The position numbers and the translations under genes were made by a program. Below are positions 15,726-23,472 of a DNA stretch of 37,640 nucleotides, in pieces. The stretch is from Nonomuraea aridisoli (lineage in GTDB: Bacteria > Actinomycetota > Actinomycetes > Streptosporangiales > Streptosporangiaceae), in contig NZ_POUD01000064.1 of assembly GCF_003236395.1 (NCBI RefSeq), positions 1 to 37,640 on the forward strand. The letters are read 5' to 3'. A model generated the notes under the pieces. That model was given only the letters and a program-made list of their open reading frames with translations. It ran no database searches and was not told the DNA's origin. Positions within the stretch are counted from its first letter, which is position 1; the number at the start of each line of letters is the position of its first letter.

Positions 15726-15848
15726 ATGAACCTCATCACCGACGAGCTCGCTCGTATCGACGCCATCACCACCGACCTGGTGGCGCTGGACGCGACCGCC
15801 GAGGGCCGCGAGGCTCTGGTCGCCACCCAGGCCGGCTGGACCGTTTAA
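15726..15848 (+). CDS. Candidate RiPP precursor peptide (40 residues)
   Basis: From ATG 15726, with GAAGGG eight bases upstream, the frame encodes 40 residues: a helix-prone acidic leader (MNLITDELARIDAITTDLVA, then LDATAEGREALV) and an ending ATQAGWTV. It has no Cys, Ser, Tyr, Phe or His; Trp38 is the only aromatic residue. Size, the leader/core look, and position as first gene of a cluster with P450, M16 peptidases and exporter suggest a ribosomal peptide precursor modified at or near Trp38. A TTG-started frame extends upstream to 15645 but lacks a ribosome site. I know of no named family. It could instead be a small unrelated protein. A strong hairpin follows at 15884. Confidence 0.65.
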   Translation: MNLITDELARIDAITTDLVALDATAEGREALVATQAGWTV

Positions 15849-15883
15849 GCGTCCAGACCGTTTGATCACGAAGTAGCACAAGT

Positions 15884-15913
15884 GCGGGGCCGGGGACACG
15901 TCCTCGGCCCCGC
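15884..15913 (+). terminator. Hairpin between precursor peptide gene and the rest of the cluster (possible attenuator)
   Basis: GCGGGGCCGGGGA (15884-15896) pairs with TCCTCGGCCCCGC (15901-15913), one pair being G-U, around a 4-base loop (CACG). It lies 35 bases after the precursor stop and 48 before the next start, with no T-run. Such a stem could partly stop transcription or protect the 3' end, giving more precursor than enzyme mRNA. Role inferred from position. Confidence 0.55.
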
Positions 15914-15961
15914 GCCGCCGGTCCCCCGGCCTTCCCCCTCGCGACAAGGACAGGCACCAGC

Positions 15962-16705
15962 GTGACAACCGACTCCGTAGACCTCCTGCTGGCGAAATAC
16001 GACACGCTGGAAGAACAGGCCGTCGCCCGCTACGGCGAGGACTCCCAGGCCCGGGTCTTCGTCCTGTACGAGCAGCTGATCTCGCTGCGCGCCGTCCACA
16101 GCGCCGACCGTACGGATGCGCGGCTCAGCGAGCGGATCACCCGGCTGCGCACCGACATGGCCGGCCGGTATCTCGCCTCCGGCCCCGACCGGCCGCTCGA
16201 GCTCCCGAGAAGGGTCCTGTCCCGGCGCCCTCCGCTGCTGGAGTACGACCGCGACGTGTTCGACCGCCTGTACCGCGAGGCCAGTGCCACCGTGGTGGCG
16301 CAGACCGTGGCGATCAGCGATCCGGTCAGCGCGCTCGACCACCTCACGCCGAAGGTGTCGTACATGTACGTCGTGGACGACGAGGAACGGCTGCTGGTGT
16401 GGACCCGTCCGTTCGAGCTGTCCGAGCTGGTGTTCGGGCGCCGGCGGGCGCGGATCCAGGGTGTTCCGGTGGCCCATCCCATGCTGGTGCCGCAACGACT
16501 GCGGGTACGGGCGGCCGGCGAGATCGTGCTGATCGGCGAGCAGTCGGTGTCCATGGTGGTGGCGAACACCAAGTCCGGACATTTCCAGCCTCCGCCGGAA
16601 TCGGCCGACGTGGTGCGCGAAGCGTGCCGCCGCCTCTTCGGCCTCGACGACGCCGACATCGACGTCTTCAACCTCTTCCCCGATCCGAACACCCAGCCGC
16701 GATGA
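15962..16705 (+). CDS. Protein of unknown function with SGHF motif, in RiPP-like cluster
   Basis: 247 residues from GTG 15962 (AAGGA 11 bases upstream). The N-terminal ~75 residues are helical and charged (VDLLLAKYDTLEEQAVARYG). The C-terminal half has beta-rich text VSYMYVVDDEERLLVWTRP, then AHPMLVPQRLRVRAAGEIVL, and VVANTKSGHFQPPPES followed by a helix. The N-x-K-SGHF-x-P element resembles the N..SGHY/F.P motif in several uncharacterised alpha/beta domains, where it lies at a possible active site. No RRE-like leader-binding domain is evident elsewhere in the cluster, so this protein may bind or modify the peptide. It ends overlapping the MFS start (ATGA). Confidence 0.7.
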   Translation: MTTDSVDLLLAKYDTLEEQAVARYGEDSQARVFVLYEQLISLRAVHSADRTDARLSERITRLRTDMAGRYLASGPDRPLELPRRVLSRRPPLLEYDRDVFDRLYREASATVVAQTVAISDPVSALDHLTPKVSYMYVVDDEERLLVWTRPFELSELVFGRRRARIQGVPVAHPMLVPQRLRVRAAGEIVLIGEQSVSMVVANTKSGHFQPPPESADVVREACRRLFGLDDADIDVFNLFPDPNTQPR

Positions 16706-17901
16706 CGGAGCGGCTGGGAACCCGGTTCTGGTCGTTGTGGACCGGCGAGACATTGTCCTCGCTCGGCACCTGGATCCAGTGGATCGCCCTTCCGCTGTGG
16801 ATCCTCGACGTGACCGGCTCACCGCTCGCCGCGGGCGGAGCCCTGGCGCTGGAGACGCTGCCGAGGATCCTGCTCGCCCCATGGGCCGGGCTGCTCATCG
16901 ACCGCTTCGACAGGCGCGCGGTGGCCCTCGGGGCCAACCTCGTCCTGGGCGTCCTCACCGCCGCCACGGTGCCCGCAGTCCTGGCGGAGGCCGTGATCAT
17001 GGTCTACGCGCTCACTCTGCTGACCTCCGCGGTGCGGACCGTCTCCACGGCGGCGCCTCAGGCGATGATCCCCCGGCTGGTGCCGGAGAGCCGGTTGACC
17101 ACCGCGAACGCCGCCATGGCCTGGACCACCGGCAGCACCATGGTGCTCGGCCCGCTGGCCGGAGTCGGCATCGCGACGGCCATCGGCTTCCCCTCGGCGG
17201 TCGTCGCCAACGCCGTCAGCTATGGCGCGGCGGTGCTGTGCCTGCTCGGCGTCGGCGGACAGGCGCCCGCCGGGGGCCGCGAGCGGACCAGCCCGATGCG
17301 GGCACTCCGCGGCGGGCTGACTGCCCTGCTGCGGGACCCCGTCCTGCGCTACGCCGTGCTCGCGGAGGGCGTCGTGCTGCTGTTCTTCGGTGCGGCGCCG
17401 CAGTTCATCGTCGTCTCCATCAACCTGTCGGGCACATCCGTCGGATCGGGCCTGTTCGTGTCGGGGATGGGCGCCGGGTGGCTGGTGATCTCCCTGACCC
17501 TGTCCAAGATCCGCCTGCCGGTCGATCCGCTCGTCCTGCTCATCGCGGGCGCGATCAGCACGGCGCCGATCGCGCTGGCCGCGGCTGCCGCGGCGCACCT
17601 GGGGACGGCGTGGACCTTCGCCGCCGGGCTGCTGGTGGGAGCGCTGAACCTGTTGCTGCTGATGTCCCCGAACCTCCTGTCCCAGCAGCGCGCCGACGAC
17701 GCCGTGCTGGGACGGGTGTACTCCTTCCGGCGGTCGATGGCGCTGACCGCGCAACTCGTCTCGATCGGGCTGTGGAGCGTGACGACCGAAGTGCTGCGCG
17801 AGCCCGCCTGGGCCATCGCGGGAGGCGGCGTCCTCGCGACCCTCACGGCACTGCCGCTGACGCTCCGGGCCCGAAGCGCCGCTCTGCAGGCGGCCCCATG
17901 A
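16702..17901 (+). CDS. MFS exporter of the RiPP-like cluster
   Basis: 399 residues with about 11-12 membrane helices, no signal peptide. FWSLWTGETLSSLGTWIQWI at the N-terminus and DRFDRRAV in the loop after helix 2 are typical of MFS-3/EntS-like drug and metabolite exporters. It begins in an ATGA overlap with the previous gene and ends in an ATGA overlap with the M16 gene, so the four middle genes are translationally linked. In context it most likely exports the finished peptide or gives self-protection; a general efflux role is the alternative. Confidence 0.85.
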   Translation: MTERLGTRFWSLWTGETLSSLGTWIQWIALPLWILDVTGSPLAAGGALALETLPRILLAPWAGLLIDRFDRRAVALGANLVLGVLTAATVPAVLAEAVIMVYALTLLTSAVRTVSTAAPQAMIPRLVPESRLTTANAAMAWTTGSTMVLGPLAGVGIATAIGFPSAVVANAVSYGAAVLCLLGVGGQAPAGGRERTSPMRALRGGLTALLRDPVLRYAVLAEGVVLLFFGAAPQFIVVSINLSGTSVGSGLFVSGMGAGWLVISLTLSKIRLPVDPLVLLIAGAISTAPIALAAAAAAHLGTAWTFAAGLLVGALNLLLLMSPNLLSQQRADDAVLGRVYSFRRSMALTAQLVSIGLWSVTTEVLREPAWAIAGGGVLATLTALPLTLRARSAALQAAP

Positions 17902-19001
17902 TCGTGGATCTTCCACCGGAGACGATGATCGTGGAGCTTCCCCTTGGTCACCACGATGATCCGCCGGAGCAGCGTGGGCTGGCGGCCGTGGCGGCGCGCT
18001 GGCTCGCCGACGTGCGCGAACCGCTCGGCGCCGCCCGTGGCCGGCGCACCAGGCACCGGCTCGCCCCCCACAGCTCGTCGTTCTCGTACTGGTCGTGCCT
18101 GGACGATCTGAGTGACGTGCCGGACCGGTTCGGCCTCGCCACCCCGCCCCCGGACGCCGACCGGCTGAACGCCATCCGCCGCGCGCAACTACGACTGTCC
18201 GAAACGCGCGCGGCCGACTCCCGGGTCAGGCTCCTGGACGCCCTCGAACAAGCGAGCTGGGGCGAACCCGCGCCCACCCCGCTCGGCGACGCGACGACCC
18301 TGAGCCGGATCACCCCCGACTCCCTCACCGCCTACCTGGCCGCATGCCACCGCCTCGGCATCACCATCCACCGCGCACCCGGCCGTTCCACCGGTGTCCC
18401 GGCTGCTGCGCCGGTGTCCCACCGGCGCTGGCGGGGAGGGCTTACGACCGTGTCCGGTCTGGCCGACTCGCGGGCCCGGGTGGCGGTACGCCTGCCGCTC
18501 GACCCCTCGACCGTGGCGCCCGGAGCCGTCGACGTGCTCGCCGAGGTGCTCGGGACGGGCATCGACGGCGTGCTGCCGTACGAGCTGCGCATTTCCCGGG
18601 GACTGACGTATTCCGTCGGCGTCCTGCGGTGGGGCGCCGATGAACCGGTCACCATCGGGGCGAAAGCGCTGGTCGAGCCGGGAGACGCGGCACCGGCAGC
18701 GCGGCTGATGCTCGACGTCATCCGAGCCTGCCTGCGGCGGCCCCCCTCGGCGGAGCTGCGGCGGGCCGCCGAACGAGCCCGTACGTCGCTCTTGCTGCAG
18801 GCGGACGATCCCTTCGGCGCGGTGGACGAACTACGGCGGCGAGCCCGGTCGGAGCACACGGCGACCGAGCTCGCCGAGGCGATCCGAGAGCACGCGGCCC
18901 AGGGCCTCACGCTCGCCCCGGCGCCGGGCGCCCCTCCCGCCATAGCCGCCGTCGGCCCTCTCACGCAGGCACAACAAGAAGTGCTGGAGGGCGTGCGGTG
19001 A
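17898..19001 (+). CDS. M16-family peptidase subunit without HxxEH (R/Y-type)
   Basis: 367 residues. The C-terminal half has the M16 signature of the substrate-binding subunit, GTGIDGVLPYELRISRGLTY followed by SVGV (an R...GLxYSV motif), then the helical PAARLMLDVIRACLRRPPSA block. No HxxEH zinc motif exists anywhere in the protein, so it should not cut by itself. In heterodimeric M16B peptidases one subunit holds zinc and the other this Arg/Tyr pair; the next gene supplies the zinc subunit. Start ATG 17898 overlaps the MFS stop, and its stop overlaps the next start (GTGA). Confidence 0.75.
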   Translation: MIVDLPPETMIVELPLGHHDDPPEQRGLAAVAARWLADVREPLGAARGRRTRHRLAPHSSSFSYWSCLDDLSDVPDRFGLATPPPDADRLNAIRRAQLRLSETRAADSRVRLLDALEQASWGEPAPTPLGDATTLSRITPDSLTAYLAACHRLGITIHRAPGRSTGVPAAAPVSHRRWRGGLTTVSGLADSRARVAVRLPLDPSTVAPGAVDVLAEVLGTGIDGVLPYELRISRGLTYSVGVLRWGADEPVTIGAKALVEPGDAAPAARLMLDVIRACLRRPPSAELRRAAERARTSLLLQADDPFGAVDELRRRARSEHTATELAEAIREHAAQGLTLAPAPGAPPAIAAVGPLTQAQQEVLEGVR

Positions 19002-20179
19002 CCGGCGAAGCCTCGGAGATGCGGCTGGTCATCGGTGGGTTGCGGGTGCGGCTCATCGAGCTGCCGCAGGCCAGGAGTGTGGGCGCGTGCCTGCTGGTGG
19101 GGGCCGGTTCCCTGGATGACCCGCCGTGGCCGTGGGGAACTGCTCATCTCGCCGAGCACATCTCGACGCACGTGTGGCGGGAGCGGGCCGGGACGAAGAT
19201 CGTGGCGCGTACCGGCAACGCCGTGACGAGCTTCAGCGTCGCCGGGCCGCCGGAACGGGTGGGTGACATCGCGGCCGGGCTGGTCGCGACGAACGGTGCC
19301 GAGCCGGTGAGCGAGGCGGTCTTCGAGTCGGAGCGGCATGCCGTACAGCTGGAGAACCGCGCTGCGGAGTCCAACCCGGTGCTGAAGGTCGGGCCCGCCG
19401 TCGCCGAGGCCGCGCTGCCCGGCCACGGCCTCGCCGCCACCGCCCGTGCGACCTCGGCGACCCTGGCGGCGATCACGCCGGCCGATGTCCAGGAGTTCCG
19501 GCGCGTCCACTACCGTCCCGCCTCCTGCTCGCTCGCCATCGTCGGCCCCGACCTGCCGATCGACCACCTGACGCATCTCCTGGCCGCATGGGCCGGACAG
19601 ACGCCCGGCGATCCCGCTTCCGACCGTCCCGCGCCCGGCGATCCCGCTTCCGGCCTGGATCCGTCTGCGGGGCCGATCTGGCTGGGTGAGGAGGCAGCGG
19701 GCCTGGTGGCGCTCTCCGTTCCGGCTGATGCCGGGGACGACCGCCGGCTCGCGCGAGCCGCGATCACGGCCGACCTCGGCCCGCTCGTCGCAGCGGCCCG
19801 GAGCCTCGGCCTGCCACTCCTCGGCCGGGCCGGCATCCCCGCCCGATCGGCGGCGGTCGACGTCCTGTGCTGGAGGCCCGGCCCGCACCGGGAGCCGGAG
19901 CTGCTGAACCTGCTCCGGCGGGAGATCCGATCCATCGAGTCGCACGGAATCGACCCGCGACTCGCCCGCGACATCGAGACGATCAGCGCCCAGGAACGCC
20001 ACTTCTCCCGTCACACCCCACTCGGACTCGCCCAAGCCGCCGCCCGCGAAGCCATGGCCGAGCGGGCTTCGGCGGGTGCCGAGATTGAATCCACCGATGC
20101 CGGCGTGCGGGTCATCGCCCGGCGGGTCCGTTTGTGGCGGATGCGCGACGGCCGGTTTCCCTCTATTGCCGATGAATAA
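18998..20179 (+). CDS. M16-family zinc peptidase subunit (HLAEH)
   Basis: 393 residues from GTG 18998, overlapping the previous stop. The inverted zinc motif HLAEH is at residues 50-54 (His50, Glu53, His54), with Glu119 in VQLENRAAES as likely third ligand. The strand before it (SVGACLLVGAGSLDDPP) and FRRVHYRPASCSLAIVGPD are typical of M16B domains. A Pro/Asp/Ala repeat (PGDPASDRP, PGDPASGLD at about 205-222) forms a linker between halves. With the R/Y partner upstream it should form a heterodimer that trims a peptide, as PqqF/G- and AlbE/F-type pairs do in other RiPP pathways. No signal peptide, so action is cytoplasmic. Confidence 0.85.
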   Translation: MTGEASEMRLVIGGLRVRLIELPQARSVGACLLVGAGSLDDPPWPWGTAHLAEHISTHVWRERAGTKIVARTGNAVTSFSVAGPPERVGDIAAGLVATNGAEPVSEAVFESERHAVQLENRAAESNPVLKVGPAVAEAALPGHGLAATARATSATLAAITPADVQEFRRVHYRPASCSLAIVGPDLPIDHLTHLLAAWAGQTPGDPASDRPAPGDPASGLDPSAGPIWLGEEAAGLVALSVPADAGDDRRLARAAITADLGPLVAAARSLGLPLLGRAGIPARSAAVDVLCWRPGPHREPELLNLLRREIRSIESHGIDPRLARDIETISAQERHFSRHTPLGLAQAAAREAMAERASAGAEIESTDAGVRVIARRVRLWRMRDGRFPSIADE

Positions 20180-20190
20180 GGAGGACGTCC

Positions 20191-21378
20191 ATGGGCTCCC
20201 AGGCTGTGGTCGACCTGACGGCCTACGGCGAGCGGCTCACCGCCGAGCCGTACGCGGTGTTCGCCGAGCTGCGCGAGCAGGGGCCGGTGCATCTCGTGCG
20301 CCTGCCGGACTACGGCGAGATCTGGCTCATCGTGGGCTACGACGAGGTGAACGCCGCGCTCAACGACCCGGCGCTCAGCAAGAACGGGTTCAGAGCCACC
20401 CGGCACCTGGTACCGGACGCGATCGGGGAGACGATGCTCACCTCCGATCCGCCGCAGCACACCCGGCTCCGGCGGCTCGTGTCCAAGGAGTTCTCGGCGC
20501 GCAGGCTGGCCGGGATGCGGCCGGTGATCCAGCAGATCACCGACGCGTGCCTGGACGCGATCGCGGACGCCGACGAGGTCGACCTGATCGAGAACTACTC
20601 CCTGCCGCTGTCCATCACGGTGATCGCCGAGCTCCTCGGTGTGCCGCAGCTCGACCGCGACGCCTTCCACCGCTGGTCGCAGGAGATCGTCACCCCACCC
20701 GCCGGACGAACCCGGGCGGAGATGATCCGCGGTGATCTGCTCGACTATCTGGACCGGCTCGTCCAGCAGAAGCGTGAGGCGGCGTCCGACGACCTGTTCG
20801 GCGCGTTGGTGCGGGCCAGCGACGAGGGAGAGGACGCGCTGAGCCCGAGTGAGTTGCGCGCCATGGCGCTGCTCCTGCTCAGCGCCGGCCACGAGACGAC
20901 GCTCAACCTCATCGCCACCGGCGTGCTGATGTTGATGCGCCATCCGCGGCAACTGGAGGAGTTGCGCCGTGACTGGTCACTTCTGGACGGCGCCATCGAG
21001 GAGACGCTGCGCCGGGACGCGCCGTTGCTGTTCTCCACCCGCCGCTTCACCACCGGCCCGTACCCGGTCGGCACGACGGTGATCCCGGGCGGCGGGACGC
21101 CGATGCTGCTGGCCCTGGCCTCCGCCAACCGCGACCCCGCCCAGTTCGAGGAGCCGGACGCGTTCGACATCCACCGCAACCCGGTCGGGCACCTCGCCTT
21201 CGGGCACGGCATCCACCACTGTCTGGGGGCGCCACTGGCCCGGATCGAGGGCGCCATCGCGATCCGCTCGCTCCTCGAACGCTTCCCTGATCTCTCCCTG
21301 GCCACCGGCCAATGGGACTGGCAGCGCACCCTCACCATCCGCGGCCTGGCCACCCTCCCTGTTTCCCTGCGCGGATGA
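20191..21378 (+). CDS. Cytochrome P450 of the RiPP-like cluster
   Basis: 395 residues, typical of soluble bacterial P450s. I-helix oxygen motif AGHETT (232-237), ExxR at Glu271-Arg274 (ETLR), and the heme loop FGHGIHHCLGAPLAR with Cys344 as iron ligand. The distal substrate region has LTSDPPQHTRLRRLV. A strong AAGGAGG lies 7 bases before the ATG, 11 bp after the M16 gene. In RiPP clusters P450s typically join aromatic side chains to carbon or nitrogen atoms or hydroxylate; here Trp38 of the precursor is the only aromatic target. No ferredoxin gene is adjacent, so redox partners would come from elsewhere. Confidence 0.92.
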   Translation: MGSQAVVDLTAYGERLTAEPYAVFAELREQGPVHLVRLPDYGEIWLIVGYDEVNAALNDPALSKNGFRATRHLVPDAIGETMLTSDPPQHTRLRRLVSKEFSARRLAGMRPVIQQITDACLDAIADADEVDLIENYSLPLSITVIAELLGVPQLDRDAFHRWSQEIVTPPAGRTRAEMIRGDLLDYLDRLVQQKREAASDDLFGALVRASDEGEDALSPSELRAMALLLLSAGHETTLNLIATGVLMLMRHPRQLEELRRDWSLLDGAIEETLRRDAPLLFSTRRFTTGPYPVGTTVIPGGGTPMLLALASANRDPAQFEEPDAFDIHRNPVGHLAFGHGIHHCLGAPLARIEGAIAIRSLLERFPDLSLATGQWDWQRTLTIRGLATLPVSLRG

Positions 21379-21409
21379 GCCGAGAGCCTTGGCGCCTTGG
21401 CCGCGACGC

Positions 21410-21550
21410 TCAGCGAGGAACCACCTGAGCACGAACACCAGGGAGATCATCGAACGCGGCCGAGGCATCCATCGTGAGCACCGTTCTCGCGGTGGCCGCG
21501 GCCGTCGCCGCGATCAGCAGGCCCGTATCCAGGATCAGATGTCGGGCCAC
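21410..21550 (-). pseudogene. VapC-like PIN toxin with its middle deleted in frame
   Basis: 46 residues from GTG 21550. The head ARHLILDTGLL is the first strand of a PIN-domain nuclease (with its first metal-binding Asp) and the tail IAATAAATARTVLTMDASAA, FDDLPGV is its C-terminal end. The ~85 residues between, with the other acidic residues, are gone, yet the reading frame is kept. It cannot be an active RNase. The start overlaps the end of the upstream small antitoxin-like gene by 16 bp, as in vapBC operons. Confidence 0.65.
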
Positions 21551-21687
21551 GTGCCCCTCATCTCATCGTCGATCGCCTCGCGGGCCGCCGCGACATCAGC
21601 CTCGAAATCCGCGTCCAGCCTGCCCGAGCTCCTGGCCAGAAACGCCTTGACCGGTCGCCCCGGGGCGACCGGGACGGGACCGATCAC
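21535..21687 (-). CDS. Small antitoxin-like protein upstream of the broken PIN toxin
   Basis: 50 residues from GTG 21687: VIGPVPVAPGRPVKAFLARS, then a strongly acidic helix (DADFEADVAAAREAIDDEM) and RGTWPDI. Its position, overlapping the toxin start, and its size and charge suggest a VapB-like antitoxin tail, perhaps N-terminally shortened because no DNA-binding motif (AbrB, RHH, Phd) is visible before the stop codon TAG at 21694-21696. With the toxin destroyed it would have no partner here. Whether it is expressed is unknown. Confidence 0.45.
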   Translation of the reverse strand: MIGPVPVAPGRPVKAFLARSSGRLDADFEADVAAAREAIDDEMRGTWPDI

Positions 21688-21694
21688 GGCGATC

Positions 21695-21700
21695 TAAAGT
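21695..21700 (+). promoter_or_regulatory. -10 element of a probable leaderless macS promoter
   Basis: TAAAGT ends 8 bases before the ATG of the histidine kinase at 21709, and no Shine-Dalgarno is present, so transcription probably starts at the start codon. No clear -35 hexamer. Confidence 0.45.
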
Positions 21701-21708
21701 CAGGACAT

Positions 21709-22812
21709 ATGGGGATCGAGGGGTCGTTCTGGCGGGCGATCGCGGTCTACCGCGTCGCCTCCCTGGGGTACGCAGCGCTGCTGCTGATGAGCGCCGGCGG
21801 CTACCAGCGTCCCGTGGCGGGCTGGCTGGTCATCGGCGTGATGGCCGCCTGGACGGCGGTCGTCACCGTCGCCCGCCCCAACGCGCGGCTCCTGACGCTC
21901 GACGTCCTCGTCACGCTCGCCTGCCTGCTGAGCTCGCCGTACGTCCAGGGGCCCGACGCCAGGGCCTCCGGGCTGATGCCGCTCACCGCGACATGGGTCG
22001 GCGGGCCGGTCCTGGCCTGGGGCGTGTACGGCGGGCGGCGGGCCGGCGGGGTGTCGGCGGTCGTCCTGTCGCTCGCCGACCTGTGGCTGCGCGGCCTGCA
22101 CGAATGGAGCCTGTCCGCGCCCGTCAACGGAGCCGTGCTGCTCATCCTCGCCGGAACGGTCGTCGGCCACGTGGCCCGGCTCACCCGGCAGGCCGAGGAA
22201 CGGCTCCAGCGCGCCGTCGAGGCGGAGGCCGCCGTCCGCGAGCGCGAACGGCTCGCCCGCGGCATCCACGACTCCGTCCTGCAGGTGCTGGCGCTGGTGC
22301 AGCGCCGCGGCCTGGAGATCGGCGGGGAGGCCGCCGAGCTGGGACGGCTGGCCGGGGAGCAGGAGGCGGCGCTGCGCGAGATGGTCCGCAGCGGGCCACC
22401 GGACCAGGACACCGCGGAGACGGTCGACCTGGGCGCCCGCTTACGCCGTTTCGCCTCCGCGACGGTCACCGTGTCGACGCCCGCGACCCCGCTGCCGCTC
22501 CCCGCCCACCAGGCCGGGGAGGTCGTCGCGGCCGTGGGGGCGGCGCTCGACAACGTCCGGCGTCACTGCGGCGAGCAGGCCGGCGCCTGGGTCTTCGCCG
22601 AGGACGACGGCGTGCGGATGACGGTGACCGTACGCGACGAGGGGCCCGGCATCCCCGCGGGACGCCTGGAGGAGGCCGCGGCGGAGGGCAGGCTCGGCAT
22701 CGCGCAGTCCATCAGGGGCCGGATCGCGGGAGTGGGCGGCACGGTCGGGATCACGTCCGTACCCGGCCAGGGCACCGAGGTCGAACTGACCGTGCCCTTG
22801 CTTCTACAGTGA
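21709..22812 (+). CDS. macS: Sensor histidine kinase, MacS type (DUF5931)
   Basis: 367 residues. Five or so membrane helices in residues 8-160 form the DUF5931-type sensor region (FWRAIAVYRVASLGYAALLL), followed by a coiled linker (LTRQAEERLQRAVEAEAAVR), the dimerisation His in RLARGIHDSVLQVLALVQRR, and an ATPase domain with GAALDNVRRHCG (N box), DEGPGIPAG (G1) and GQGTEVELTVPL. Paired with the response regulator 4 bp downstream. MacS/MacR systems are widespread in actinomycetes and control cell-surface genes. Gene symbol by family resemblance. Confidence 0.85.
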   Translation: MGIEGSFWRAIAVYRVASLGYAALLLMSAGGYQRPVAGWLVIGVMAAWTAVVTVARPNARLLTLDVLVTLACLLSSPYVQGPDARASGLMPLTATWVGGPVLAWGVYGGRRAGGVSAVVLSLADLWLRGLHEWSLSAPVNGAVLLILAGTVVGHVARLTRQAEERLQRAVEAEAAVRERERLARGIHDSVLQVLALVQRRGLEIGGEAAELGRLAGEQEAALREMVRSGPPDQDTAETVDLGARLRRFASATVTVSTPATPLPLPAHQAGEVVAAVGAALDNVRRHCGEQAGAWVFAEDDGVRMTVTVRDEGPGIPAGRLEEAAAEGRLGIAQSIRGRIAGVGGTVGITSVPGQGTEVELTVPLLLQ

Positions 22813-22816
22813 CGCC

Positions 22817-23467
22817 ATGGGCAGCGCTCTGCGGGTGATGGTGGTGGACGACCACCCGATGTGGCGGGACGCGGTGGCCCGCGACCTGGAGCACGCCGGT
22901 TACCAGGTGGTGGCGGCCGTCGGCGAGGGCCGCCAGGCGCTGCGCGTCGCCGGCGCCGTACGGCCCGACGTGGTCGTGCTCGACCTGCGGCTCCCCGACC
23001 TCGCCGGGGTCGAGGTGGCCCGCGGGCTGGCCGCTTCCGAGCGGCCGCCCCGCGTGCTGGTGCTGTCGGCCAGCGGCGAGCAGGACGACGTGCTGGAGGC
23101 CGTCAAGGCGGGCGCCTCCGGCTACCTGGTCAAGTCGGCGAGCCGGGAGGAGTTCCTCGACGCCGTCCGGCGCACGGCCGAGGGCGAACCGGTCTTCACC
23201 CCCGGCCTGGCCGGTCTGGTGCTCGGCGAGTACCGCCGCCTGGCCACGCAGCGCCCCGCCGTCGAAGGCCCCCGCCTCACCGACCGCGAGACCGAGGTGC
23301 TGCGCCTCGTCGCCAAGGGCCTGTCCTACAAGCAGATCGCCGAACGGCTGGCGCTCAGCCACCGCACGGTGCAGAACCACGTGCAGAACACCCTGAGCAA
23401 GCTCCACCTCCACAACCGGGTCGAGCTCGTCCGCTACGCCATCGAGCGCGGGCTCGACGAGGCGTGA
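22817..23467 (+). CDS. macR: Response regulator, MacR type (NarL/LuxR family)
   Basis: 216 residues. Receiver: VVDDHPMWRD acidic pair, phosphoacceptor in VVLDLRLPD, conserved Lys in GYLVKSASREEF. C-terminal LuxR helix-turn-helix LTDRETEVLRLVAKGLSYKQ, then ALSHRTVQNHVQNTLSKL; the VQNHVQNTL recognition helix is typical of MacR-like regulators. Partner of the kinase directly upstream. Its stop is 5 bp from the end of the convergent YiaA/B gene. Confidence 0.9.
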   Translation: MGSALRVMVVDDHPMWRDAVARDLEHAGYQVVAAVGEGRQALRVAGAVRPDVVVLDLRLPDLAGVEVARGLAASERPPRVLVLSASGEQDDVLEAVKAGASGYLVKSASREEFLDAVRRTAEGEPVFTPGLAGLVLGEYRRLATQRPAVEGPRLTDRETEVLRLVAKGLSYKQIAERLALSHRTVQNHVQNTLSKLHLHNRVELVRYAIERGLDEA

Positions 23468-23472
23468 CGGGC

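Noticed and set aside
15726..21378. Known RiPP classes (lanthipeptide, lasso, mycofactocin, PQQ, sactipeptide)
   Set aside because: No LanB/C/M/KC, no lasso cyclase or B protein, no radical SAM enzyme, and the precursor has no Cys or Ser and does not end in the MftA-type Val-Tyr.
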